Shown piece by piece: positions 8,344-17,416 of a stretch of DNA of 64,000 bases. How positions within the stretch are numbered: position 1 is the first letter of the stretch; the number at the start of each line of letters is the position of its first letter. The position numbers and the translations under genes are program-made. Under the pieces are notes generated by a model. That model saw nothing but the letters and a program-made list of their open reading frames with translations, was not told the DNA's origin and made no database searches. This DNA is from Robertmurraya sp. FSL R5-0851 (GTDB lineage Bacteria; Bacillota; Bacilli; Bacillales; Cytobacillaceae): assembly GCF_038002965.1 (NCBI RefSeq), contig NZ_JBBOOE010000002.1, forward strand, positions 62,001 to 126,000. Direction: 5' to 3'.

Positions 8344-9231
8344 ATGAAAAAGAGTACTAGGTGGAAGAAGTATGATGGACCAAGTTTGGAAGAAAGAGTT
8401 GAAGAACTTGTGTCGATCCTAGATGAAGGAGTGAAGAACTTTACGTATTCACCCGAAGATTACAAAGCAATTCTTGAAATGAAGGCACTCATGCCTAATT
8501 ATTCTTTCAGGAACCTTATGGTGGCAAAGGCTCAATACCCCAATGCTAGTTTTATAGCATCTTTTAAGCATTGGAGTGATTTAGGACGAAAAGTTAAAAA
8601 GGGTTCAAAAGCCATTAGAATCTTCAAACCCAACTTCAAGAAGGTTGATAAAAAAGATGAAAATGGTTCGTCCACAGAGGATTATCAGCTAGTCGGTTTC
8701 GGTACCGTTCCTGTTTTTGCCTATGAGCAGACAGAGGGTGACGCACTTCCAATTGACATGGTACGCATTAAGCTTGAGGGTGATTGTCCAGAGGCACGAG
8801 AAATTATCAAGTGCGCTGAAGAAATTGCTTTAATAGATGATTGTCCTGTAACTTATGGTGATGCGGATGGTGCTAATGGTTATTATCGACCATATACCCA
8901 CGAAATCGTTGTTAGCGACACGCTTAGTATTAATCACCGTTGTAAAACACTTGTACATGAACTAGTACACTCAAGAGTCCATAGGTATGACACAAAATCC
9001 TCTTCTAGTGAAAAAGAAGTAGTTGCTGAAGGTTCTGCATTTGTTGTTTGTTCGTTCTTTGGTCTCGATACATCTGACTATTCTTTCCGTTACGTTAAGT
9101 CATGGAAAAAGAACGATGATGACTCCCTTGTTAAATACGGATCCCAGATATCAGATATCTCAGGAAAAATAATTAACGAGTTTAGAGCCTTGATGGAAGG
9201 ACAGGAAGGACAACTTCAACAGTCAGCTTAG
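8344..9231 (+). CDS. ArdC-like protein: ssDNA-binding domain plus zinc metallopeptidase, 295 aa
   Basis: The N-terminal 110 residues match the ArdC N-domain pattern (FRNLMVAKAQYPNASFIASF, then WSDLGRKVKKGSKAIRIFKP). The C-terminal part is a metallopeptidase with HELVH at residues 205-209 in a TLVHELVHSRVH block, followed by a Glu in VVAEGSAFV that may be the third ligand. In conjugative plasmids such proteins bind single-stranded DNA and act against restriction in the recipient (established for ArdC; inferred here). A GGGGCG site precedes the ATG and a terminator lies upstream, so it probably has its own promoter. Confidence 0.8.
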   Translation: MKKSTRWKKYDGPSLEERVEELVSILDEGVKNFTYSPEDYKAILEMKALMPNYSFRNLMVAKAQYPNASFIASFKHWSDLGRKVKKGSKAIRIFKPNFKKVDKKDENGSSTEDYQLVGFGTVPVFAYEQTEGDALPIDMVRIKLEGDCPEAREIIKCAEEIALIDDCPVTYGDADGANGYYRPYTHEIVVSDTLSINHRCKTLVHELVHSRVHRYDTKSSSSEKEVVAEGSAFVVCSFFGLDTSDYSFRYVKSWKKNDDDSLVKYGSQISDISGKIINEFRALMEGQEGQLQQSA

Positions 9232-9259
9232 AACTACACAGAAAGGAAGTGCTTCAAAG

Positions 9260-9472
9260 GTGAGTGAACTACTATCTAGTCACCTTGAAGAATATGCTGG
9301 ACATAAATTTTACGTTGAGCATGTTTCAACAATACCTCTAGGCAATTGGTTTAGAGTTCATATGAGCAACGGTGTTGCCCATAACTTAACTGTTGGCTAT
9401 GCAGAATCCATTGAAAAAGCAAAACAAGAAGTTATTGAAGCGTTTAAAGAGCACTTGGACAAAGTGATATAA
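9260..9472 (+). CDS. small hypothetical protein, 70 aa
   Basis: GTG start with AAAGGAAG 10 bases upstream, 28 bases after the ArdC-like gene and probably co-transcribed. The product is a small acidic protein with His and aromatic residues, no membrane segment and no motif I know. Function not recognised. Confidence 0.6.
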   Translation: MSELLSSHLEEYAGHKFYVEHVSTIPLGNWFRVHMSNGVAHNLTVGYAESIEKAKQEVIEAFKEHLDKVI

Positions 9473-9586
9473 ATCAGATTCATAGAGAAGTGTAAGACTC
9501 ATTTATCATGCATGTTTATATAAAAGCTTGGAGATAAAACAATGTAAATAAAATTCAATAGGGAGGTGTATCCCTTACCTCATAGT

Positions 9587-9624
9587 AGATAAGGGAACGC
9601 CATTCGGCTCCTTTATCTATTTTT
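9587..9624 (+). promoter_or_regulatory. Hairpin in the leader of the helicase gene
   Basis: AGATAAGGG pairs with CCTTTATCT and is followed by ATTTTT, 16 bases before the helicase start. It could be a weak terminator or attenuator between the small gene and the helicase. Confidence 0.4.
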
Positions 9625-9639
9625 GAGAGGGGAGCCAGA

Positions 9640-11323
9640 ATGATTAATTGGAATCAAATTGAGGAAACAAATGAAAACCCAAAAATGTTAGAACTTTACT
9701 TAGACCAAGCTTGGCAGAATGCTTTTTGTTATGCGCTTGCGGTAGAAGAACCCGAGAAAGAATGGCAATCAGCTAAACTTCTGATGACCATTATTGCTGG
9801 GAGTGATTCAACATTACAAGCGATGAAAGCGTCTGTTGATATTGGAAGTTCAGGCATTTCCTTTGGGCATGGAGAAAAGCAACTAACGGATTATAAATTT
9901 GTCTCTCAGTTACGTTTGTATACCGATAAAGGCAAATATGAGAGCTTCAAAATGACGATTAACAGTAATCGGAAAGCCGTTGCTATCGTGCATGATGATC
10001 TGTTAGGGAATGGAGATTACATCCTTTCTTTTGAAAACGATGCTGCAGAAGACTTACGTCAGCTGTTAGGTGGCGGTAAATACGGACTTAATATCTTACC
10101 TGAATGGAAAAATATCATTTTGGATGAGTTTGTTAGACGTGGATGTATTGAAGAGTTGAAGTTTTATTATGACCCTTCCTTATTTCCAAATGGATTTTCC
10201 ATCTACAAACTTAAGTTCAGCGAAGAGAATGGAGAACAAGAAGCAGACGACATTATCTCTGACATGATAAAAAAGGGAATGCTTAAGTTTCCTAAGGCAG
10301 GTACTGGCGCTTCAGTGGAATCCATTGAAGATTTAGGCACGTATATGACGAAATTTATGGACGATATGGTCAAAAAGGTTTCAGATAGGGTAACACCGAT
10401 TCATAACCCAATTGTAGATCCTGTTCATCCACAGATTTCAACATACAAACGTGAACTATTCCCAGTACAAGCTCATGTGAGTACTGCGATTGCAAAAGTG
10501 TTAAAGAAGCAGAAAGTGGCGTTAATCCAAGGGGAGATGAGTACTGGCAAATCAACAATGATGACAGCCATTCCAGATGTGATAGCTGCAATGTCCAACA
10601 AGAAGGGATATTTCGCTTGTCTTATGTGTCCTCCTAGTTTAACCAAAAAGTGGCCAGAGGAAATCATGGAAATTATTCCGTATGCAGATGTTCATGTGAT
10701 AGAAAGAACAGATCAATTGATTGCTTTCCATCGAAACTGGACATACGCAGGTAGACCAAAACCACAAAAACCGACCTTCTTTGTTATTTCGTTTACAACG
10801 ATGCGAGGTGATTGTGCAACGGTTCCAGCGGTGCATTACGAATATAAGAAAACCCATGTTCAAGAGGAAGAAAAAGAACTTCCGTATCGCGATGGTTACT
10901 ATTGTCCTTGTTGTGGCAAAGCCCACCAAGTAGTCGAATCAAAAGAAACCACGATCGACGAAGACGGGAATGAAGTAGAAAACCAAGTGAAACGCACGAT
11001 GCAAGAGCATGAATTCGGAGAGTCAAGAAGACTACAAAACTCTAAAAATCCGGCAAACGCATTTTGTTCTGAATGTGGAGAAAGCTTGTGGACGAAAAAA
11101 GTTCCTACTCGTTATGAATCAATTAACGGTTGGCTAAAGCATGAAAAGAATGTGAGCCATGCCTTGAAAGATAAAAACCATAAACTAGTAGAGCAGATTC
11201 AGTTGTCACAACCGGAAGTTCCGAAGCAACAAGGGAACCCAAGAAGAATTGCGACAGTCGAATATATTCGCCGTAAGATGAGATGGTTCTTTGATATTAC
11301 AGTGGTTGATGAGATCCATCAAC
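9640..11323 (+). CDS. SF2/SNF2-like helicase, 5' exon (residues 1-561)
   Basis: First exon of a gene that joins 17417-19059 to give 1108 residues. Its ATG has a GAGGGGAGCC site. It carries a Walker A motif GEMSTGKS (about residues 298-305), a Cys4 zinc-ribbon-like insertion (CPCCGK near 422 and CSECGE near 476) and the motif II box DEIH at 557-560. The exon ends one base into the codon after DEIHQ, where GTGCGAC starts a group II intron. Translation without splicing ends at 11373. Large helicases of this kind recur on Firmicute conjugative elements and probably act in DNA processing. Confidence 0.8.
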
Positions 11324-12015
11324 GTGCGACACGTTACTCTATAAGTGAGAAATTCATGAAAAGAGTGGCTTAACCAAAGTTAAGTACAACTAATAAATTG
11401 AAATTGGGAATGAAGCCGTCATGCTGCGCTGAAACCAATTACCTAATACTCCTACATGCTTTTAAATCTGGTAGTGATTAAGAGTATGAAGCTAGGTAAA
11501 GTCGGCCGAATTTAACCTAAGTCCATATGGATATGGATAGAGATAGGTCGGGGTGCTACAAAATGGCTATGGTGAGAATGCTTCAACAGAAGCTGACGAA
11601 TCTGCGAATGAAAGGGCCTAGAGGATTAGCTTAGAGGAAACTCTTTGCACCGCAACAGCGGGGTGAATTACCGATTAGTAAAATTGTTGGTTATGAAAAT
11701 CGGGATGACTGGCTAAGAAGTCATAAATTCACAGGTTCAAAGCAGACACCTAAGGTCATATGTATAGCTAGATTTATTGGAACGTGGAAAGCAACAGACT
11801 CCTATTAAACGTCTACCACCGGGGAGGTTGCTATAAGGCTCTGCCGAAATGCATTTACTGTTGTGAGAGTAAGGGCACAGTACCTTTGAAATTATGGAAA
11901 CATAATGGAGGGATAGCCCTAAGTCTTGTGAAACACCAACTATTTGATTAAAAGTTGTAGCTCATATTTCGGGTAAGAAGGTGAGTAGTAATATCAGGAG
12001 TTGATATTCACACCG

Positions 12016-12690
12016 ATGAGCACAAGGGTTACTAGAAATAAAGTTTATTACAATTTCAGTGAAATTCAAAAAGAACTTTATGAACAAAGTAAAAGAGGTA
12101 AAACAAACTTTAAGGATCTAATGGATCTGATTTTATCAGATGAAAATATACTGCTTGCCTACAGAACCATTAAAAGTAATACAGGTTCAAAAACAAAAGG
12201 TACAGATGGATACAACATCATGCACATCGGAAAGTCAGACCAACAAACTTTCATTAAAACAATGAGAGAGATTGTTACTGATTATAAGCCTAAAGCTGTC
12301 CGACGGGTCTGGATACCCAAAGCAAATGGGAAACAAAGACCTCTTGGGATTCCGACAATAAGGGATAGAATTGTTCAGCAGATGTTTCTTCAAGTTCTAG
12401 AACCTATCTGTGAAGCAAAATTCTATAACCATTCATACGGATTTAGACCCTTAAGAACTACCAGACATGCTGTAGCCAGGGTACAGACTCTTATAAATAT
12501 CAATAAACTTCATTACGCAGTAGACATTGATATAAAAGGTTTCTTTGACCACGTGAACCATAATCTGCTTATCAAACAGTTATGGAATATTGGCATCAAA
12601 GACAAAAGAGTTCTTGCTGTTATCGGTAAAATGCTAAAAGCTCCCATTCAGGGCGAAGGTATACCAAAAGAAGGCGTGCCACAAGGTGGA
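12016..12690 (+). pseudogene. Group II intron reverse transcriptase, 5' part, split by RIT copy 1
   Basis: LtrA-type RT: RPLGIPTIRDRIVQQ, then the finger motif SYGFRP, then the first catalytic Asp region AVDIDIKGFFDHV, ending at VPQGG. The frame stops at 12699 inside the inserted element. Bases 12016-12690 are exactly 225 codons, and joining to 16167 restores the frame (375 codons including the stop), giving a 599-residue protein. AGGAG at 11995 is the nearest ribosome binding site; the ATG at 12016 is my choice, but the start is uncertain. Confidence 0.8.
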
Positions 12691-12726
12691 TTATGCTAAG
12701 CTTTGCATAATCCACCTTATGCAAAG
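12685..12726. other. RIT copy 1 left junction (att site)
   Basis: GGTGGA (12685-12690, target) is followed by the near-palindrome TTATGCTAAGCTTTGCATAA (12691-12710), then TCCACC (12711-12716), then the inner arm TTATGCAAAG (12717-12726). Both six-base cores are flanked by TTATGC or GCATAA arms. The same block, with the 20-mer reverse complemented, lies at the left of copy 2. Confidence 0.85.
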
Positions 12727-12806
12727 TAAAATATTATGCAAAGTAAACTTTCTAAACCCATAAATAATAAGGGGTTATATCCCATTTACTTTGCATAATT
12801 TCTGGC

Positions 12807-13832
12807 CTACTTTAATTCGGAAAGCCAAGTAAGCAATGCCTGATCCTTATTCCAGTCGGGAAGAGTGCTATCAATCAAATCAGGGTAAACATTTTCAATT
12901 GCCTTTCTTTTCGTCTCAGTATCTATTCTGGCGTAAATTTCTGTCGTCTTTATATCTACATGTCCAAGAAAATCACGTATGTATATGAGATTTACTCCTG
13001 CTTGTAGTAAATGCATTGCCTTCGAGTGACGAAACATATGGGGTTTCACTTTCGAAGGAACTAGGGTTGATGTTCTCCTAGCTAATTCAACATATTTTGT
13101 TATTATATAGGCAATCCCTTCCTTAGTAAGCTTGTTTTGCTGATTATTTGTAAAGAGAGGATATTCATTTTTCCATGGTTTATCCAGATTATTTTCGATA
13201 ATATAGCGTTCCAATAATGATACGGAATTTTTCAAAAGAGGAACTCGCCTTGTCTTATTTCCTTTTCCTGTTAATACAATCACTGCCGGATTTTCTAAGA
13301 TTACATCCCTTACTTTTATATCAATTAGTTCCTGCACCCTTGCGCCAGTATCATACAGAACACTCATCAATGTAAGGTCACGTCGACCCTTAATGCAGCC
13401 CCTTTCGGGCTGTTCTAGAAGTAGTTTCATAGCCTCTGGTGACAGATGCTCCACCACAGTTTTCTCTGCCTTTTTGGAGGGGATTGCGATTACTTTTTGA
13501 AAATGGAAAAGACCGGAAGGTTCTTCGGCCTGAACATAACGAAAAAAGGAATGAATCGCTGAAAGCCTCTGATTTCTAGTAGAGATGCTACATTTTCTAA
13601 CCTTTTCTAGCCAGCCCAGAAAGCCAATAAGCGTTTCACTTGAAAGAATATCTAAAGTAATCCTTTCTGCTCGAATGTTTTTCTTTTCTTGGCAATACTT
13701 TATCAAAAGTTTAAATGTATCACGATATGATTGAATGGTATTCCTACTGACATTTTTCTGTGACGGAAGGTACACCGAAAGAAATTCCGTAAGGTGCTTC
13801 GCAAAATCAGTTGGTTTCATCGTTATCACCAT
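12807..13832 (-). CDS. ritC: RIT tyrosine recombinase C, 341 aa (copy 1)
   Basis: Third gene of the trio. It has a SAM-like core-binding domain (about residues 8-120) and a catalytic domain with Arg in GARVQELIDI, the HMFRH box and LGHVDIKTTEIYARID with the nucleophilic Tyr, so all main catalytic residues are present. Its start overlaps the end of ritB by 26 bases, showing translational coupling. Two Met codons (residues 1 and 5) are possible starts. The three proteins probably act together in excision and integration of the element. Confidence 0.88.
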   Translation of the reverse strand: MVITMKPTDFAKHLTEFLSVYLPSQKNVSRNTIQSYRDTFKLLIKYCQEKKNIRAERITLDILSSETLIGFLGWLEKVRKCSISTRNQRLSAIHSFFRYVQAEEPSGLFHFQKVIAIPSKKAEKTVVEHLSPEAMKLLLEQPERGCIKGRRDLTLMSVLYDTGARVQELIDIKVRDVILENPAVIVLTGKGNKTRRVPLLKNSVSLLERYIIENNLDKPWKNEYPLFTNNQQNKLTKEGIAYIITKYVELARRTSTLVPSKVKPHMFRHSKAMHLLQAGVNLIYIRDFLGHVDIKTTEIYARIDTETKRKAIENVYPDLIDSTLPDWNKDQALLTWLSELK

Positions 13833-14793
13833 CTAATTGAGGAATCATTCCCGGATACCGCGTTTCAAGCCTTAATGTAATAGATGGAAACACATCCGCA
13901 GTCAAGCGCAGATAATAAGCAGTTTCTTTAAAGGAATCGTGACCCAAATACGTTTTAAGTACTGGAAGATATACCGTTAAATCCTTTTCTTCATCAACCC
14001 ATTTTTTCAGACAATGAACTGAATAAGAGTGGCGAAAGTCGTGGATACGAGGACCATTTCCTCTTCCACCATGTGAAATTCCAGCACTCCATAAAAACCT
14101 ACGGAAATTTTTATAGACATTTCCGGTCGTCATCGGTCTGTTATCAAGCGCAGGAAAGTAATAATCTTCGGCACTTGGATAAGGATGTACCATTTTCGAA
14201 TAAATCCGACAACGTTCCGTAAGGGACACCGACATTGGTACCAACCTGCTGTTATCTTTTTTAGATTGATTTATAGTCAGAATACCATTTTCAAGGTCAA
14301 CGTCAGCTACTTTGAGAAGCCTTGCCTCGGATACCCTTAAACCGCACATATAAATCATACGAAAGAACACGGGCATAATCAGATGTCTGTGTGGACATTC
14401 GGAACAGTACTTGCATTTTTCCGTTTCAGCAAAAAACCTTTCTAGTTCATCAAAAGAATAAATATACGGTACATATTGTTCCTCCGTAGGAAAGTATCCC
14501 TTGGGGATGATATATGCTTTAACTCCAATGGAATCCAGATATTTCCCAAACTGGCGGATGACTGATGCGCGTGAACATAAATTTGCTTGTGCCTCGTAAG
14601 TTTTTTTACTACACCAGTCTAATACGATTTCTTTAGTAAGTTCAGTGGCTTGGGGATACTTTTCCATTGTAAAACTGTCAAATCGATTTAAATCACGTGA
14701 ATCCCTATCATATTTATATCCAATAGCCTTTTTCAGTCCCACATGAGCTTGGATATGACTTTTAAAAGGGCCTTTATATATGATTTCACTCAT
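13807..14793 (-). CDS. ritB: RIT tyrosine recombinase B, 328 aa (copy 1)
   Basis: Second gene of the trio. The catalytic domain shows Arg in CGLRVSEARLL, the DFRHSYSVH box and LGHDSFKETAYYLRL with the Tyr. A CKYCSECPH cluster near residue 125 could bind zinc. The ATG at 14793 sits 8 bases after a GGAGGG and overlaps the ritA stop; a GTG one codon earlier is an alternative. Its role relative to A and C is not known from sequence. Confidence 0.88.
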   Translation of the reverse strand: MSEIIYKGPFKSHIQAHVGLKKAIGYKYDRDSRDLNRFDSFTMEKYPQATELTKEIVLDWCSKKTYEAQANLCSRASVIRQFGKYLDSIGVKAYIIPKGYFPTEEQYVPYIYSFDELERFFAETEKCKYCSECPHRHLIMPVFFRMIYMCGLRVSEARLLKVADVDLENGILTINQSKKDNSRLVPMSVSLTERCRIYSKMVHPYPSAEDYYFPALDNRPMTTGNVYKNFRRFLWSAGISHGGRGNGPRIHDFRHSYSVHCLKKWVDEEKDLTVYLPVLKTYLGHDSFKETAYYLRLTADVFPSITLRLETRYPGMIPQLDGDNDETN

Positions 14794-16021
14794 CACTCAA
14801 TCCCTCCTTAAAATCAAGGGAACATTCTTTCAACCTTTTGATGTCAACCTTTAAGTAAACTGCTGTTGAGTTTGTATCTACATGACCAAGGATATCTGAA
14901 ATGGTGGAAAGTGGTGTATCTTTTTCGAGAAGTATACTGGCCATGGTATGCCTAAGGGAATGCATTCCTCTTCTTTTTTTTAATGTAGGAATGTGTGCTA
15001 ATTCCATGTACCTTTTAATTAACTGATTTAAATGATCTCCTTCAGAAAAGGGCCCAAATGGTGCCATGTGCTTTACAAATACATAGGGGCTGTTTATTTT
15101 AGGACGACCGTACTTAAGATACTCAATAACTGCCCATCCCACCTCCGGTGTTAATGGAAGAGTTAAAGGCTGCCTAGTTTTTGATTGAGTAAATACAAGC
15201 CTTTTCTCAGCCCAGAGAAAGTGCTCCATTTTCAAATTTTTAATATCTGTACACCTTAAGCCGAGGCAACATGCTATTAATATAATTGCATAATCTCTTT
15301 TGCCCTTTGGACTCCCTCTATCAATGGCAGAGATTAACCTTTTCAATTCATCTTCTGTCCATACAGATGGAATACGGGTCTGTTTTCTTGCCTGAATCAT
15401 AGGCGTTTTTGAAGCAAAATCAATCTTTATTTCTTCTGTAACTAGGAGAAAGCGGAAAAAGGCACGCAAGGAACAGATATTTTGTTCTACTGTTTTGTAT
15501 GTATATCCCGCCAAGGTTTTAATGTAATCGTTAATCAATGTAAGATTGATTTCTTTACAATCTTTAACTTTCTGCGAAGAAAGATAATCCATGAATCTAG
15601 CAGATTGTTTTACATAATGGTCTATTGTGGCTTTGGAATAATCTTTATTTACACAGTATTGCTTAAAACGGTTACTAATTTCGATAAAGTAAAAATCCGT
15701 AAGGATTTCCTTATGCTTATAGTAGCGACGTAAAATAGTTGAGTGTAGTTGAAAATCACCAATCATTCGAATAATTCGAAGTTCTTGAGTCTCTGACTGT
15801 GTAAGAGATTTATCAAAATCTTTTTCGAGGATATGAAAGTATTTTTCAACAAACTTAATTCCCAACCCTTCCGAATAGTATGTTTCACCTTGTTCATGTG
15901 CAAATTGGAGCAGTTTCTGCCATCTACTTCGGTAAAACCTCATAGATCCCTCGGTATAGCCAAGCCGAATCATTTCTTGTTCTAGGTCCTGAATTAATGC
16001 ATCCAACGGTTTCTTTTGCAT
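14786..16021 (-). CDS. ritA: RIT tyrosine recombinase A, 411 aa (copy 1)
   Basis: First gene of the trio. The Met at 16021 has a GGGAGG site at good distance and is preferred to the open-frame start 14 codons earlier. It has an N-terminal helical domain, a core-binding domain (about residues 110-210) and a catalytic domain with Arg in LGLRCTDIKN, the SLRHTMAS box and LGHVDTNSTAVYLKVD with the Tyr. Transcription probably starts in the roughly 140-base end region that also holds recombinase-binding repeats. Confidence 0.88.
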   Translation of the reverse strand: MQKKPLDALIQDLEQEMIRLGYTEGSMRFYRSRWQKLLQFAHEQGETYYSEGLGIKFVEKYFHILEKDFDKSLTQSETQELRIIRMIGDFQLHSTILRRYYKHKEILTDFYFIEISNRFKQYCVNKDYSKATIDHYVKQSARFMDYLSSQKVKDCKEINLTLINDYIKTLAGYTYKTVEQNICSLRAFFRFLLVTEEIKIDFASKTPMIQARKQTRIPSVWTEDELKRLISAIDRGSPKGKRDYAIILIACCLGLRCTDIKNLKMEHFLWAEKRLVFTQSKTRQPLTLPLTPEVGWAVIEYLKYGRPKINSPYVFVKHMAPFGPFSEGDHLNQLIKRYMELAHIPTLKKRRGMHSLRHTMASILLEKDTPLSTISDILGHVDTNSTAVYLKVDIKRLKECSLDFKEGLSDE

Positions 16022-16150
16022 ATGTATTTCCTCCCAAAATGATAATTTGAGCATCAAGCTCATAATTCATTTTCGGTTATTATGCAAAGTAAATAGACTA
16101 GAATCGTTGAATTAATAACTTTTTTATTGGTTACTTTGCATAATCACTTT

Positions 16151-16166
16151 CTTTGCATAAGGTGGA
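16151..16166. other. RIT copy 1 right junction
   Basis: The terminal arm CTTTGCATAA (16151-16160) is followed by GGTGGA (16161-16166), after which the RT coding sequence resumes with ATT. Inward, CTTTGCATAA at about 16133-16143 and TTATGCAAAG at about 16080-16089 repeat the arm. Confidence 0.85.
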
Positions 16167-17291
16167 ATTCTCTCACCTCTTTTATCGAACGTTGTATTAA
16201 ATGACCTAGATAAATGGGTGGCCGACCAATGGGATACTTTCAACACTGAGCACAAATATGCTGGTAATGATGTAAAAATCCGTGAACTAAGAAGAAAGAC
16301 CAAGCTCAAAGAAGGTTACATCGTACGATACGCTGATGATTTTAAAGTTATGACTCGAGACCATAAGACAGCATGGAAATGGTTTCATGCCATTAAAGGC
16401 TATCTTAAGGATCGACTCAAACTTGATATTTCACCAGAAAAATCTAAAGTGATAAATCTTCGTAAACAGAGCTCTGAATTTCTTGGTTTCAAAATAAAGG
16501 CTGTACCAAAAGGAAAGAAATATGTTGCAAACAGTAATGTGTCTGATAAGAAAAAGATTCAAATCAAAGAAACCCTTAAAGAACGAATAAAAAGGATACA
16601 AAAACAACCTACTCCCGAAAATGTGAGGATATACAATGCAACTGTATTAGGCGTACATCAATTCTTTAAGTATGCCACACACGTTGTTCACGATTTCAAG
16701 GATATAGAATATCGGCTCTTAAGAACTCTTAAATCTCGGTTATCGAAAGTAGCTAAATATGGATTTCCAAACAACTTAAAAAGTAAGTCAACTTACCTTA
16801 GGTTTTACAGTGGAAAGAGAAAGACACACAAGATAGGGGACAATGATTATCTTTTCCCTATCGGCGAAATTAGGACAACATCTAATTTCAACTTTACTCA
16901 ATCCCTTAATCCATATGATATGTCAGACCATTTTTCTTGGGATATAGAAATCATTAAACTAATGAAATCTCAAATCCCAAGTCGCTCGGTAGAATACATG
17001 GATAACAGACTATCAGTCTATTCCATGCAAAAAGGATTGTGTGCAATTACTAAAAAGCCCTTAAAAGCTGAAGACGTACATTGTCACCACAAACTACCAA
17101 TCTACTTGGGGGGAACGAATGAATTCAATAACCTTGTTGTAATACACAAGGATGTTCACAGACTCATCCACGCTACTAATACCGATACCATACAAAAATA
17201 TTTGAGAGTCCTAATGCTTAACTTCACTGAATTAAAGAAGTTAAACCAACTAAGAAGCCTTTGTAAACTTGAAAAAGTAGTTGCTGTGTAG
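16167..17291 (+). pseudogene. Group II intron reverse transcriptase, 3' part with HNH endonuclease domain
   Basis: Continues the RT from ILSPLLSNV through the catalytic YADDF box (near 16330), the thumb or maturase region (about 16500-16900), and a C-terminal HNH nuclease domain with CAITKKPL, HCHHKLPIYLGG and a final His-Arg-Leu-Ile-His. No start codon follows the element directly; the Met at 16218 is only where an open frame could begin. Full activity therefore needs exact excision of the RIT element. Confidence 0.8.
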
Positions 17292-17416
17292 CAAGATGGA
17301 ACGCCGTATGAGTTGAAAGGCTCACGTACGGTGTGGAGCGGGGGAAAAGGTCAGTCTGAAATGACTGTTTGCGGAGGAAGTTATAAATAACTATCCAAAG
17401 ACTTACCTATCGCTAT

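Larger units (their letters stand above)
12691..16166 (-). mobile_element. RIT element copy 1 (three tyrosine recombinases), 3476 bp
   Basis: Contains three overlapping recombinase genes on the minus strand and nothing else. Ends carry repeated TTATGCAAAG words in both directions. It is flanked by GGTGGA on both sides (12685-12690 and 16161-16166), which encodes the Gly-Gly of the RT PQGG motif. The 3476-bp copy at 46312-49787 encodes identical proteins and is inverted relative to the host RT gene. RIT elements (recombinases in trio) are a described class; the intron RT target is the unusual part. Confidence 0.9.
11324..17416 (+). mobile_element. Group II intron (RT with HNH domain) interrupted by a RIT element
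   Basis: The 5' end is the classic GTGCGAC at 11324. The 3' end is placed at 17416 (CTAT), because joining 11323 to 17417 restores the helicase frame as DEIHQ-LKAGLSAQG. Domain V lies at about 17297-17340 (GCCGTATGAG, TTGAAA, CACGTACGGTG) and domain VI follows. The 5' ribozyme domains occupy 11324-12015 and the RT open frame sits in domain IV. Total 6093 bases, or about 2.6 kb without the RIT element. A related intron ends at 183. Confidence 0.85.

Noticed and set aside
10639..11026. Several overlapping open frames on both strands inside the helicase gene
   Set aside because: Shadows of a well-supported long coding sequence.
12691..16166. RIT copies interpreted as Tn554-type elements
   Set aside because: Three recombinases of similar size, no TnpC-like coiled coil, inverted arm repeats and exact core duplications fit RIT better; the true Tn554-type module is at 36566-40176.
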